This document shows, in pieces, positions 23,310-35,155 of a stretch of DNA of 64,000 nt. Within the stretch, counting starts at the first letter, position 1, and each line of letters opens with the position of its first letter. The stretch covers positions 98,987 to 162,986 of the forward strand of contig NW_006763156.1 of the NCBI RefSeq assembly GCF_000264905.1, read 5' to 3'. The notes beneath the pieces were generated by a model. The model was given only the letters and a program-made list of their open reading frames with translations, searched no databases and was not told the origin of the DNA. This DNA comes from Stereum hirsutum FP-91666 SS1. Its lineage: Eukaryota; Basidiomycota; Agaricomycetes; Russulales; Stereaceae. Position numbers and translations under genes: made by a program.

Positions 23310-24523
23310 TGTGTTCATGTCATAAAGTAATTTTATATACCTTTGCAGAAGGCAAAGTTCAAGGCATACCAAAGTTACTGCCAAGTGACCAATGTTACTT
23401 TCAAGTTACTTTGCACGCGAAGTTATGTAAATAATTCTCATATAATATAGGCCACCAGTTCGATCCCTCATTTCCTTCACAGACCAGAACTCGGTATGAT
23501 GTTTTCGAATATTAGAGCATATATGTAGTAAATTAAGACGTCGGAGCCGCCCGCCCGAGCTCGCTTTCTGGTTGTAATAATCGGCGGACGGTTTGAATGT
23601 GCACCGCTACTTATATTCACTATAGCGAGAAGACCCTGTTCGCGACGTGAGGGCACGAATATAGCAAGAACTCCTCTCAGAATGATGGGGAGCATCCAGT
23701 AGACGCGGCAAACATGACCAAACCTTGATAAATGATATACGACCACCACAAAGTCTGATGTGGAAAGACAACAGGTCTGATGGCCGTAATTGAATCAACT
23801 ACCTCCAAAGATTGAATGTCTCGATTATGTCCAGCACAGACTACGAGATAATGAAAAGCAAGGAACCCCCATGGAGATTTCAGAACCTGCACTCGTCGGT
23901 CGCCCCTCCAGAGATGAAAAACGCCATGGTACTGGTCCAAAGAGGAAGCGAACACGAACTGATCATTTAATCACTTTACCATCGCAAAGCATGTTTGCCA
24001 ACGGGACCAACATGAAGCTAAGAAAATAAGACCCACCGTCGGCAGAGGTAGAATGGGAATCATTTCAGGAGGATAAACACGTATTTCCGGACATGCGAAC
24101 AATATTGACCCGAAGATGCAGCGCTAGGCAGCATCAAAGCAGCATCGCACAAAAGTTGGAAACCAGCATCTTGGAGTGATGACACCACTGCTGTGGAACG
24201 CTGGCAGTAGCAGATAGCCTGAGAAACCCCGTCCTTTATGTTAATCTTCGTGTCGTTCACTCAATTTATTGGACTCATAATACCTGGAACGAGGGAGAAT
24301 GAGCCAACATAAGGTATAGTAAACCACAGGGAGGAGGAGGAGGAGGAGGAGGAGGAGGAGGAGGAGGAGGAGAAACTCGGATAACACCACCTCGCAACCC
24401 AGTCGTCGACAGTTCATCGACAGGTATAGTCATCGAAGCTATAGGCATCATATTCCACGGGCTCCACCCAATCAACCCTTCCCTTCCCTTCCCTTGTGTC
24501 ATTTTCCTTCACAATATTTTCCT
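23310..24523. other. Intergenic right of the transposon island
   Basis: No supported gene. It holds several AAGTTACT words (23320-23420), a ~30-bp sequence near 23638 that also occurs near 12806, and a GGA microsatellite close to the CFEM gene's 3' end. Confidence 0.4.
24328..24373 (+). repeat. GGA trinucleotide microsatellite
   Basis: About 15 GGA units in a row, roughly 150 bp beyond the stop codon of the minus-strand CFEM gene. A CCCTT run follows at about 24478-24495. Confidence 0.9.
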
Positions 24524-25264
24524 TCACAAAACCAAAACCATCCCAGCTACTATCCCCGAAAACGCAACTAAAACGCCCATAACCCCACCCCTACCAATCA
24601 GCTCGACCCTCCCACCAGCCGCACTACTGCTGCTCGCCGCCGAACTCGCACTCGAAGCTGCACTCGAAGCCGAAGAAGAGGCACCGGAAGCGATGGAGGA
24701 TGTGCCGGATACAGCTGATGATATGACGGAAGAAGCAGAAGAGGCGGGGGATGTCGCGGTGGCGGACGCCGAACCGGAAGTTACTATTCAGTAATGCGGG
24801 ACGGGGCCGTGATTATCGAAAGAGTGAGGAGGAAGAAGACACGACAGAGGGAATGGACTGGATGAGGACGTACTGGAGGCGCACTCCTGGGACTGTAGCT
24901 GTAAAGCGGCTTGTTGTTCGGCAGAGGTGCAGTTTGCTTGCAAGCACGCGCTAGCAGCATCTTGGAACGCGGTGCTCGTGCAGACGCAGCTCAGCTCGGT
25001 GCTACATACAACATACCGGAACGAAACATAAGGAATTGTAAGGAAAGATAGTCAGTCACAACGTGAAGATGAGACGGAGGAGTATTAGTAGAGAACGCAC
25101 AAAGACGAACAACCTCCCGAAGCGGCAGCCTGAGTGCTACAGTTGATGATACAGGTCGTGATGCCAGACGGCGCAGCAGTAGGAATCGCAGAGCTCGTGC
25201 CCGATTGGGCAGTGACGCCAGAAATGGCGAAGCCGAGAACGAAGAGAGCACCAGTAAAGATCAT
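24524..25264 (-). CDS. CFEM-domain GPI-anchored surface protein
   Basis: Read on the minus strand from the ATG at 25264 to the TGA at 24524. A signal peptide (MIFTGALFVLGFAISGVTAQ) precedes an eight-cysteine CFEM domain: TTCIINC, GGCSSF joined by an intron to TELSCVC, then SACLQANC and LQSQECAS. CFEM proteins act at the fungal cell surface in heme binding, adhesion or host interaction. The rest is an Ala/Ser-rich stalk ending in a hydrophobic tail (GVLVAFSGIVAGMVLVL), fitting a GPI attachment signal. The CFEM position that is often Asp, the iron ligand in heme-binding members, is Glu here, so heme binding is doubtful. One intron lies between the third and fourth cysteines and another after the CFEM domain. 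A TATATATA box at 25385-25392 sits about 120 bases upstream of the start. Confidence 0.85.
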
Positions 25265-25384
25265 TTGTTAGATGCCTAGTATGTTTTACCCTTTGAAAGG
25301 CTTTTTGTCGACGTTCAAGTCAAAGGGCGGGTACGAAAGCAGGCGGGCGCATGCACTAGGGCATGACGAGGCATGGTCGAAGGG

Positions 25385-25392
25385 TATATATA
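25385..25392 (-). promoter_or_regulatory. TATA box of the minus-strand CFEM gene
   Basis: TATATATA about 120 bases before the ATG at 25264. Confidence 0.5.
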
Positions 25393-27450
25393 GTCGTAGG
25401 TAAATAAATGGTGATGGACATGGTGCGGAGCAGAATAGATCAGGAGGGCTAGACGGGGTCATGGGCAGGCCGAAAGGAGGAAAAGGTCGGATAGGGGCGA
25501 GCGGCATATAAGCGCAAACCTGGGCTATAAACGGGATGCTGTTCGACCTAATTTGCGTCCGGACAAGGTCTCGTGTGTATTGTGCAAGTTCGAGACTCTG
25601 GGTGAGGATGGATCGTACGACTCTCATGTCATGGGTGGAAAATGACGGGAAAGAATGGGCCAAATGCCAAGACGTAACGCCAAAAGATGAGAGGACAAAG
25701 TCAGAGGACGTGGCGAGCTCCATGAGTTAGCTCCCACAGAATCACGAGAAGCATCATAGAGAACGGTAGAAGAGCGTAGACTCCAAGTCGGGACGTGAGC
25801 TTTCAGGTGACCAGGCGAAACGTTCTTGACTGACGGGCTACTCGTGAGACGCTGAAGGGCAGATTTGAACCAGATCAGTGTTGCGATGTATTAAGGATGT
25901 GATTAAGTGAGTTTATAGTGAGGACGATGAAAGGGAACCGGAAAACAATCTATAAAACCGTCCTCGAGTCTTCGATTCTTGACTCTAAATGAACCATAGC
26001 ATCGACCGTCACTGTAAGGTTTGATGTCGAGCCACTGTGAGCTTCCAGTTTACCTTCATGTATTATAAACCTTGAAAAAATGATATCAATAGTGGGGGCC
26101 TATGGCACATTCTCGTCATACAGCTTGATTCGGAACGCCACCCCTCGAAACACTCCGCAAGCCTCGCGCTCGCCGATATGCATTCCAAATACCGCGTCGC
26201 ATGTGAGGCACCAACATCATAGTGAGGTTACGAGGCTGTAAACGGATTGAGATATCTTTCTGCACCATAGCGTATCACTTCTGGATTGACCCTCCAGAAT
26301 TTTGGGCGGCGACGAGTTGGCCTCCGGGGTCAGCCTTGTCGAAGGTAATACAAATGATCGTCCGTCAAGGCATCGAAAAATTCTCTGCGCAAAGCTTGTC
26401 AGTCCGAGTGTGCGAAGGCCTAGTCATTGGGTGACATTTATGGTTCGGGTGAATACGATGGCGATGGTCCTGAGGTAGAAGCAGTTAGACACTCGCTCCA
26501 TAACTCTAGGCTACCAAGACGCAATCCTGAGCCTCTTCACGTCAATAAAAATGGCATCGCACCTGGCTGCGGCATGATGAAGCTTTCCACCCCTCAACGC
26601 TTGGGATGCACCGCATTCATGTCTCCGTAGATGGTTCGACTAGGAAGGAGAGCCTCGATCCAGACGCACCTCTACATCAACAAATTCTTCGATGGCGGTA
26701 CGATACGTCGCGATGGCATGCCTCCTTCAGATCTAAGTGTCAAACATAAGAGAACCTCAGTGAACTGGTAGTAGCGGACCAAGGACACGACGCTGCAACG
26801 ACGATGTACGGTTTATGTACGGCTCGTTGTCCACGATCGCCCTGGCAGCAAGCGGACTTGAATGTCTTTAAATTTCTGGGTAGCGGTCATATATAAATGG
26901 TATCTGGTGGGGTTTCGGCGGTCTGAAAGGCAGTACCAGGCGAATAACAGTGTTGCGAGATGGTAGGAACAGGAACGAGGTAGCGTTCTTCATGATGCTG
27001 ACTCGCATGAAAGCGTTTCAAATTCGGAATGATCCGGGGTCAGAGTGATTTTATGCTGATTAGTTGCAATCTAATCTGAAGCAGCAAGGAGAGTTGAAGA
27101 CATGTTTGAATTTATTATACTCATGCTGGCTCTCGATGTACCACTACAACCTCATCATATTCGCATTCTGTAGGTACGCACGAAGTTTCGAGATCTCTTG
27201 TATTTTTGTTATTGCACACCCACAACGTTCCACACCGACCGCCACAGCCTCTGCGCGATTGTCGAATGATCTCCTCGTCTTCCAGCCCTCGTAGGCGCCT
27301 GTACCTTGCTTCCATCACGTTCTCCATGAAAACATGTCGCTTTTTCTAGACTAGCGGGACGCCGATGAGTCCATGAAACACAGGCAGCCGCCTCACCGCC
27401 CCTCCCTGGCTTCCTCGTGGAAATCGTCATCATGCTCGGCGCTACATACG
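25393..27450. other. Intergenic between the two CFEM genes
   Basis: About 2 kb with no supported gene. Frames are short and interrupted, and no repeat with clear ends was seen. It should contain the upstream control regions of both divergent CFEM genes. Confidence 0.4.
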
Positions 27451-27457
27451 TATATAA
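27451..27457 (+). promoter_or_regulatory. TATA box of the plus-strand CFEM gene
   Basis: TATATAA about 130 bases before the ATG at 27588. Confidence 0.5.
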
Positions 27458-27587
27458 CGGCGCAACTGGTCCGTCATCCTTTTTTCACCCTTCTTCGCCC
27501 TTCCACCATCTTCGTCTTCGTCGAGCGTGTCCGAGCTCATTCTTTTCGTTGTTCAGACGCTTGAGCGAGTCGAAAAGACAGTACAAG

Positions 27588-28730
27588 ATGTTTGCAAAGG
27601 TCCTTGCTGTAGTTCTCCTCGGTGTGTCGGCCACAAATGTCCTCGCGCAAACCACACCTCCAGCCTGTGCGGTCACTTGTGGGACGAGTGCTGCGGGTGA
27701 TGCTGGATGCTCTCTGTACGTCCTTTCCTCCCTTCTCATTTCCATGTCGCATTGTCGAGTTCCACCTAAACCCCATGCTGATCATGTCATGTCCACCGGA
27801 ATGCATTCTGTTTACCGAAACTGCATCCGTTCATCCTCATTCCGCCTTTCCAAATTCGTATTCTTCCATCGCTCAATATACTGCACCCGCCACTATCAAT
27901 ACCTCACGATCTATCCGTAAATGGCTCACGACACCCGTTGTCGCACAATCACGAACTTCCTCCGTCCCGATCATCCTCGCATCCATACGATTCGCCATCA
28001 AACTCGACGCCTCATCCCACTCCCAACATATTCTCAACATAAAACGCGGCGGATAACAAAACGCGATGAACTATGACCGCTATATACGCACATGCCAAAA
28101 CAGAGCTGACACGAGCTGTCTCTGTGGCTCGCAGACTTTCGCAACTGATGTCGGGCAGTGTATCGGGTCGACATGTTCTTCGACGGATTTGCAGGCTGCT
28201 GCGAACTACTTTGCCGCTCTTTGCGCTAGTGGTACGTTTTCTTGTCCTCTTCTCCCCTCTCGTCGTGGCGCATCTATAGGATCTCGAGACAGCGTAATGA
28301 TCTGACTGTCACATCTCTATCTATAGTCTCTACTACCGCGTCAGGATCCAGCGGAGCCACCACGACCGATGTCCCGATCCCCTCCTCCAGCACCACCGGA
28401 TCCAGCATCTCCCTCACTGCACCCATCACCGTCTTATCATCCACCGTCTCCGTACCCACCACAACCTCCACCTCACCCGTGTCCTCCGCCGCATCCTCCG
28501 CTTCCTCGGCGATATCAAGTGTGGCATCCAGCGTCTCGTCGGCGATTTCGAGCGCGAGCAGGAGCGTGGCGAGTCGATCGAGTAGTGCTAGTGCGAGTGC
28601 GAGCTCGGCGTCGTCTGCGGCGGCTAGTTCGAGTGCGGCGGGGAGCAAGGTCGGGCTTGGGTTTGGTGGGGTTTTGGGGATGGGGGTCGCACTTGTGGGT
28701 GGATTAGTTGGGGGTTTGATGGTGTTGTGA
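27588..28730 (+). CDS. CFEM-domain GPI-anchored surface protein
   Basis: Three exons, 27588-27715, 28104-28231 and 28327-28730, join in phase to 219 codons. The signal peptide MFAKVLAVVLLGVSATNVLA is followed by the CFEM domain: PACAVTC, AGDAGCSL, then ADTSCLC, GQCIGSTC and ALCAS, all eight cysteines present. The Asp before the fourth cysteine, the axial heme-iron ligand in characterised members, is present here, unlike in the neighbouring CFEM gene. A long Ser/Thr/Ala stalk and a Gly/Val/Leu tail (GVALVGGLVGGLMVL) suit a GPI-anchored wall protein. Introns fall at the same places in the domain as in the minus-strand copy, so the two are probably paralogues. The first intron is unusually long (388 nt). 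Confidence 0.88.
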
Positions 28731-29717
28731 GTGAGGGGATGGATGGTATTGTGAGTGGGCGATGTGGGAAGATGAACGGTATGGTGCCGGGTGCGCGAAT
28801 CAAAGTGCTGGGCGACGTCGTGAGCTGTAGGTTTGTGAATAGGGTGGGGTGGGTCGATGCATGGTGGATGGATGTTGGTGGGTTGACGGACTGTATTCGG
28901 ATCTTTGGGACTTTTCGGCTTATGTTTTCTCTGGATGTTGGGCTGTATGCTTCGTCTTACCGCTTTCATTGATCCTTGTCAGATTATTCGCTTAACCCTG
29001 CAGGTGTGCAGGCTCGACGGTGAAAAATCCTTCTTGATTTGGCTTTGAGCGCTATTGTCGGGTTGACGCAGAATGACTCTCGCTTCATGCGAAGAATAGC
29101 TTCGTAAAGTCGACTCACAAGCTTGAAGGTTGTATTGACATGCAAGGATTTCAGCATCCGGATGTTTCGAAAATGTCGACTACTTTTTGCCCTAGATGCT
29201 GGATCTAGTGCTTGCTTTGTCTGCTTACCCCCTTGGGTGCTTGCTGTCGGATTAATTGTTTCCTCCCGGTGTGCACGATCGACGATTAGAAAATCCCTCT
29301 CCGTAGGGTGAGATTTGATTGCTATTGCAGTTTGTATTCGCTTTTTCCTCATGCGAAGAATCATTTCGTAAAGCGGACTCGCAAGCATGAATGGTTGTAT
29401 TGGCGTGCAAGGACTTGAAGTGAACGTTGAGTGAAAGAATTCAGAGAAGGAGCGGCGCCACCGCCACACGTCCCTGAACTTTTTGTGTGGCGTTGATGAC
29501 GTCACTCAAACTCATTCCCTTATTTACAACGAATTTCGGGCGGAGCTCGAACAACACCTGCTATCGGACGACACTCCTTGTTTGCGACTTTCATCATCAA
29601 CTGTGGCCTTGCTGTCGTACGTCGTAAGTAGATCTATTCGCTGAAGGCTTCTTGAAGTATTCCCATCTGACAGGATAAATAACGCAACAGCCAGGCTTTC
29701 AGTCCGAAAACAGATCG
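28731..29717. other. Intergenic with a diverged tandem duplication
   Basis: No supported gene. A minus-strand frame (28984-29505) spans the duplication but starts at GTG and has no domain, so it was not called. Confidence 0.4.
29000..29420 (+). repeat. Diverged tandem duplication (~265-bp spacing)
   Basis: CATGCGAAGAAT ... TTCGTAAAG ... GACTC(a/g)CAAGC ... GGTTGTATTG..(a/g)TGCAAGGA occurs at 29086-29152 and again at 29350-29415. A weaker match (GTGTGCA..CTCGACG / AAAATCC) lies before each copy. The two copies share most bases in the matched segments but differ in the spacers. Confidence 0.6.
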
Positions 29718-31268
29718 ATGGCATCGGACATGAAGAGCGTAGCGCTTCCCTTCGAGATCCTGAGCAAAATACTCTTGCTTTGCATACCGGAGGACTACTG
29801 GGATGTACCTCCTACATTGCATCCATCAGAATGTCCTTTGCTATTGACGAGGGTCTGCCGCTTCTGGCGGGATGTGGCACTTTCCACGCCTCGTCTTTGG
29901 TCCTGTCTTGACCTACCTGGAATCGATGACCAGACGATCGTACCCCGCCTTCATCGCTGGCTGCGTCTTTCTTCTACACATCGCATGACCATACACGCAT
30001 CCATAGACAAAGCGAACATGTCGCAAGACCGAGAGGTCGAGTACGTCAGAGAACTTTGCTCTCAAGCCGAACGATGGCGTGTCGTTCGTCTTCACCTCGC
30101 ACATGCACAATCATCCGAGACCCTATCATCTGCACTGTCCGGTTCAACTCATTTAATTCCCCCTCCTCCTTCACTTCCTGCCTTGGAGATCTTTGAATTG
30201 AAGGTCCCGTTTCTCGGCGACGAAGTTCACGAGGGTACCGGACACGGTGCAATCAATCATATCCCTTTCCTTACTGCGCTCTCCGAGAGCCCAAACTTGT
30301 TCTCTCTCACACTCACCGATTGGTTGCCTACCCTTACGTTTTCGCCCAACTTCCTACCATCAGGCCTGTCATCCCTACGCCTCTCTTTTAGCGGCCGATC
30401 CTCGTTTAATGTCGACTGGTTCGTTGAATGCCTGTCTGGCTGCACAGGCCTCTCAGACCTCGACCTCGATGTTCCATACATCGAAGACTTCATCGATACT
30501 CGAGCCGACGAGGAACCCCTTCCACTACCCAGTCTCATTCGCCTCAAACTTAACGTATCAAAGCATGTCTCATTCGCGCACGTCGTCAGCCCATTCTCGT
30601 TTCCCAAACTGGAAACCTTATCACTCACCGTCCGCGAAGACTTCAACGATCCTTCGTTCTTCTGGCATGTATTTGACGATCTCGTCGCATGCTGCGAAGA
30701 TTCCCTTCGGAACCTTTTCCTTTTTGGGCATGACCTTGTTTTCAACCACGATAGCTACTGGAGCGATATCGGTCCCAGTCTGAGTAACATCCGAGTCCTG
30801 CTCCTACATGGTACCCTCTGTTCCGACCATGTGGGAGATTTGCTGGAGGAGTTTACGATTCGTCATCACGACAACGGTCAGGTTGCTCCGGACCAAAATC
30901 TCGTTCTCATGAAAGTCTCCGTCGAGGTCAGAGACGCAGCCGTCGAGGAAGCCAAAACATTCTACGAGGTCGATCCTAGCATCAGGGAGTCCATTATTGA
31001 GGATAGCTTTTACTTCTTTCGATGCCTCGTCACGATGTCCCGCTCCCGAGCCGAATATGCTACTGCGGTCAACTATTATCCGTCGTTCAGGCTGTACCTT
31101 GGATCGAATGTTATGGAGGTGTGGAGCATATGTTACTTAGAGATGAAGCAGTGGGCAATGGTTGATGATCTAGAGGAATGGGAATCCGTCTCCGCGTTTT
31201 TCGACGAGCTTGAGGTGTCCAACAAACCGGCAGTTTGGCCGAACCGTATCTCGATGCCGTGTGAATAG
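29718..31268 (+). CDS. F-box protein (agaric type)
   Basis: A single exon of 516 codons. The N-terminal F-box reads LPFEILSKILLLC at residues about 10-22, followed by CRFWRDVALSTPRLW near 52-66, the usual arrangement in the large Agaricomycetes F-box families. The F-box should bind Skp1 in an SCF ubiquitin ligase. The remainder has Leu-rich segments (SGLSSLRLSF, TGLSDLDLDV, PSLIRLKLNV, PKLETLSLTV) at roughly regular spacing, resembling degenerate leucine-rich repeats that would recruit the substrate. The target is unknown. The start is MASDMKS, and no upstream in-frame Met is closer to a good context. Confidence 0.85.
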   Translation: MASDMKSVALPFEILSKILLLCIPEDYWDVPPTLHPSECPLLLTRVCRFWRDVALSTPRLWSCLDLPGIDDQTIVPRLHRWLRLSSTHRMTIHASIDKANMSQDREVEYVRELCSQAERWRVVRLHLAHAQSSETLSSALSGSTHLIPPPPSLPALEIFELKVPFLGDEVHEGTGHGAINHIPFLTALSESPNLFSLTLTDWLPTLTFSPNFLPSGLSSLRLSFSGRSSFNVDWFVECLSGCTGLSDLDLDVPYIEDFIDTRADEEPLPLPSLIRLKLNVSKHVSFAHVVSPFSFPKLETLSLTVREDFNDPSFFWHVFDDLVACCEDSLRNLFLFGHDLVFNHDSYWSDIGPSLSNIRVLLLHGTLCSDHVGDLLEEFTIRHHDNGQVAPDQNLVLMKVSVEVRDAAVEEAKTFYEVDPSIRESIIEDSFYFFRCLVTMSRSRAEYATAVNYYPSFRLYLGSNVMEVWSICYLEMKQWAMVDDLEEWESVSAFFDELEVSNKPAVWPNRISMPCE

Positions 31269-33471
31269 TCTCCCTGTCTACTTATCACTGATACTGAGCT
31301 ATATTCCTTCTACGCGCAGGATAGAACTAATGATTGTTACGCCATGATGTTTCTTGAGTTTTTTTTTCTTCATCTCGTCGCTTGGGGTCTAGGATCCGGA
31401 AGCAATCGTGCTGTTGACGGTCTTGCAATTGTACCGATCAGTCCCCGTTTCCATATTTGACACGTGGATAAAATGCGACGCCTATGCATATAGAGCAGTC
31501 GCTTCCACGTACGTGGTGGGCCTTCAAACAGGCAAGATTGAACCCGACGTACACTCTTCTCCGTCTACTTTTTTGGACCAAGATCAGCCAGTATTTGTTG
31601 TGTTCACGTCGGTCACGTAGACAACGGACGAGTACACTAGCATGGGGCTCGAAAACCAATGATACTTTTTGCGTTCCGTCGTACTCGAAATGGCACCCCG
31701 ACTGGGGCCGCCTGGGCTTCCGTACTGGGCCCGAAGGCGGGGATTGCATCTGCATGTGCCGCCTGATCACTAATGCCCAGCGAAGCTTGGACACCCGCTA
31801 ATACTACATCATTGTGATGATCTTGGGATGAGTATCCATCCCCAATGCTGAGATCCCGTACTTTTCTGATGCCTCGCATGAAGATTTCCAAGCACGCCGG
31901 GTGCTAGCAAATTGAGTCCGCCGAGTTATTGTTCGTATTGAGCACTGCAGGGAGCATGGATGCAGCATTATTATTTTCCTCAAGTGTTTTAGATTGAACA
32001 GAGGATATGGATATAACTCGAGGTTGACCCATTGTAGTGTGCCAAAGCACCACATATCGGTGATATGATGCCTGGGGACTGAGGCCGGAATAGGCTCGAA
32101 CTCGGTCTGCGACATGTCCATATTTCTCGTACTAACCTCGTGACTACCCTCGTGACTGCCATAACTTCGCGAAATATCTCTACCTAAACTGATATGTTGG
32201 GGATGTAGCCCTCTCCGCTTTGTCCTACTGCAGCCTCGAGCTAAGGCAAGTTACAGCCACGTGCTGTGGCGCAAAGCGTTTCAGCCGGAGTAACTCGTAC
32301 AGGAAGACCTTCGTCAAAATTCATAGGACTGTAGCACTCCTGCACAATCCCTTTTTTGTCAAAGTGAGTTTTGCGAGGGCTATCCAGCTTATAAAGCCCA
32401 GCGGATCTTGCCCGCGACGCCACTGTCCTTTCCGACACTCTACGGTGAATAGCTCTCCCTGTATTACCCACAATGCATTATAGGATGGGCAGCACGCCAA
32501 GGAGAGTTGTAGTGTCGGACGTGCTGTCATGACGGCTGTTACTGGAGCCTCGGGCGTATGGGCTCGACAGTGCAGTCGTCTGATCACCGGACCGCGAAGG
32601 CTTCCGCAAACAACAATAAATAGTCTGTCTTTGGCTTGGAATGGTCGCAGGGCGGCGGGAGTCCAGTCATGGACCAGAGCAATAATACAACCCGAAGATG
32701 ACCATGCAGCTCGCCAACCAATAACGTTGCATATAGTGAGACCGCAGGACCACTCCCGAGCTCAGCTCATGGACATTAGTGTTCGGATTACTTCCAGCGT
32801 GAAACATTCTCCCTACTTTATCCCTCTCGGAGACCGCACAATTCGTGCAATTTGTTTCACGTCGCCTTTCGATTGTGCAACCGCGTGAGGAGTCCTACAA
32901 CCACATCTCCTCTCCCTATTATCCTCTCTTGCACGATCCACCTAGGTTCAGGCCGAAAGACAATATCTCCTGTATTAAACTATTGTTCATACAAAATAAA
33001 AACCCATTTTATCAAACATAGTCCATTCACTCATCAATATGAATGTTGATGTCAATAAATATGTGCATGCAGCCGAGAACAGATTACCAGCATACTACGC
33101 CCCTCATAGGCGTTCCAGTACAGGCGATAAGCCGACGAATGGACGATATTTGATTTACTGTTTACTGCTGGTGTGATGCGTCTGCTTCAGCGTGATTAAT
33201 GACTACTGTGAACGTTCGTATATAGTCATTGAGCGGTAAATCGTCCGACTCTCTTCCTCTATTAATGCATATTTGGGATTCGCCCGAGTAACAGCCGTGC
33301 TACCTGGATAGGTCGCAATGGAGTCGCATCAGACTGCATGACCTCAAAAATATCTCCATTGAAACAGGACGGCTAGACTTGGTACATAAGATGAACCACT
33401 TCACCCCGAACCTCAGTGTCATCAGCTCCGTACTCTCGACTTGGACCTTCATCTTCAAATTATTACCTGCG
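31269..33471. other. Intergenic, no supported gene
   Basis: About 2.2 kb. Several open frames of 80-120 codons overlap on both strands around 31440-31890 and 32220-32890, but none has a domain, a hydrophobic pattern or consistent splice sites. Confidence 0.4.
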
Positions 33472-33976
33472 ATGAAGTTCGCTTATGTTCCCCTGATCGC
33501 CTTCACATTCGCTGCTGCATCAACCTCCGTTGTGGCTAGATCCATCTCCGTATCTTCCCCTGGCACCGTCTACACCGGCAACAGAGAGTCCTGTAATTAT
33601 AAGTGCCAATCAGTGGACAAATTGGGCGATCCCCTGTCAGATTCGTCTGAGATAGACATACTTATATGCTAGTGCGCAGTTTCCTGGCATTATTACTCTG
33701 AGCGTAGTCGGTTACTGATATAGACCTGGTCGAAACGCAGTTACGCAGCGGTGGAGACGGTCTGTCTGTACGATGAGGTATGTATCTGCTAATCCCCAAC
33801 CATCACTTCCCCACGAATAAAATGGCCCTACATAGCACGCTGATTTCAGGAGTTCATTGTCTTGCAAATGATTGCTGATATCGATGGACCATTTTACATA
33901 ATTCTAGGAAAGCGGGGTGTTGATTTTGGACAGTGATGAAACCATCTGTCCCAAGACGGCGATCCGTTGCTCCTAG
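33472..33976 (+). CDS. Small secreted cysteine-containing protein
   Basis: The ATG at 33472 gives a clear signal peptide (MKFAYVPLIAFTFAAAST, then VVARS). Likely later exons carry TWSKRSYAAVETVCLYDE (ending at a gtatgt donor near 33777) and ESGVLILDSDETICPK ending in RCS and a stop at 33974-33976. The mature part is about 70 residues with the motif CNYKC plus three further cysteines. The first intron is less certain: a donor gtggac near 33614 and an acceptor near 33723 keep the frame. No family is recognised; it is one of three such small secreted proteins in this window. Confidence 0.5.
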
Positions 33977-35155
33977 AATCTCGCGGGGCAGTGAGTTCAT
34001 TGCCTACGTCTAATTTTATTCTCTTTGCTGAATGACATACAGCTGGTGGATATTATGTTTTGGGGCATGTGCAGGCGCTTACAGCTAGGATAAAATATGT
34101 TCCCATATGCTGTACCATGATTAGCTCCACCCCATTCAATGGTGTAATTAAGATGAACTGCATAGTTGTGATTCCGGTTTTTTATATCTTAGAAATTCGC
34201 GCTTCAATGTAAAGATAAGCTGTGCTCGCTTCGTATCAAACGAATGCGCCGATTGGGCAGGTTCTCCCTATAAGTAAATGACTGACTGAGCGTCGATTCT
34301 GCACTGTCCATTCACAAGATAATTCCTAATGTAGATACTCGATTGTCGAATACGAAAGGTATGGCGAACGCCCATCACGTTGCGATGGCTGCGAGATCAG
34401 GTTGGGTGTTGAATGTATCCAATGGCTCTCGCACTCAACCAATCCCCTAGCTGTACCATTCGCTCGTTATCCTGTGTCATGACATGGTATTGGTTCTCCT
34501 TCGTCCGGTTAGTCTGCTTGCTGAAGGTAGTATGCATCGCCATTTCGAAGCATAAACTGCCCTAATAGTCGTGCTTCCTCGCTCATTATTAGACTACTTA
34601 TCTGTCTCCAGCTGGAATTTATCTGCATATTATTCCCACATTTTATCAAGACGCCATGGATAGAGGACGTATGGTTATTCCAAATGTCACAGGTAGAATG
34701 GTTAGAGCAGACCTTTGATCGTCGTCATCTTCTACGCTTTAGAACAGATCTCCAAATATCATGATCGTCAACGATATCCATCTTGACCACTGTACAGAGT
34801 CTGCACACACGGATGGAACAGCACAGCATAGTATATATAAGTGCTACCACAGGCATACGCGTTCAACTCTGCGCTGGTCGTATCACCCCCACCATAATCG
34901 AAGACTTCCTTTCGGTCGGATGATTGGTATTATATTCGCTCCTTGGCCCTCATCCCTGCTAGCTCAGAAGATACTGTGGTTTTTTTGATGGCACCTATGT
35001 CTACAATCAGTGAGCACCTGTCGTAAATATGTCATTATCAAAATGCTCATTAGGAACTCAGCCCAGAGTTTTAGAGACTTTGGTGAGCTCAGAATTGCAA
35101 GGCACAACTCGAACGCAATGTATAACAAGATTACTATGACATAGTCACGACCGCA
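33977..35155. other. Intergenic, no supported gene
   Basis: No coding exon recognised. The upstream exon or exons of the following membrane-protein gene may lie at the right end. Confidence 0.4.

Noticed and set aside
23455..23480. tRNA-like B-box (AGTTCGATCCC)
   Set aside because: No matching A-box or cloverleaf could be drawn around it.
28984..29505. 173-codon minus-strand frame with an internal repeat
   Set aside because: Starts at GTG; the internal repeat is explained by the DNA duplication and the protein shows no family features.
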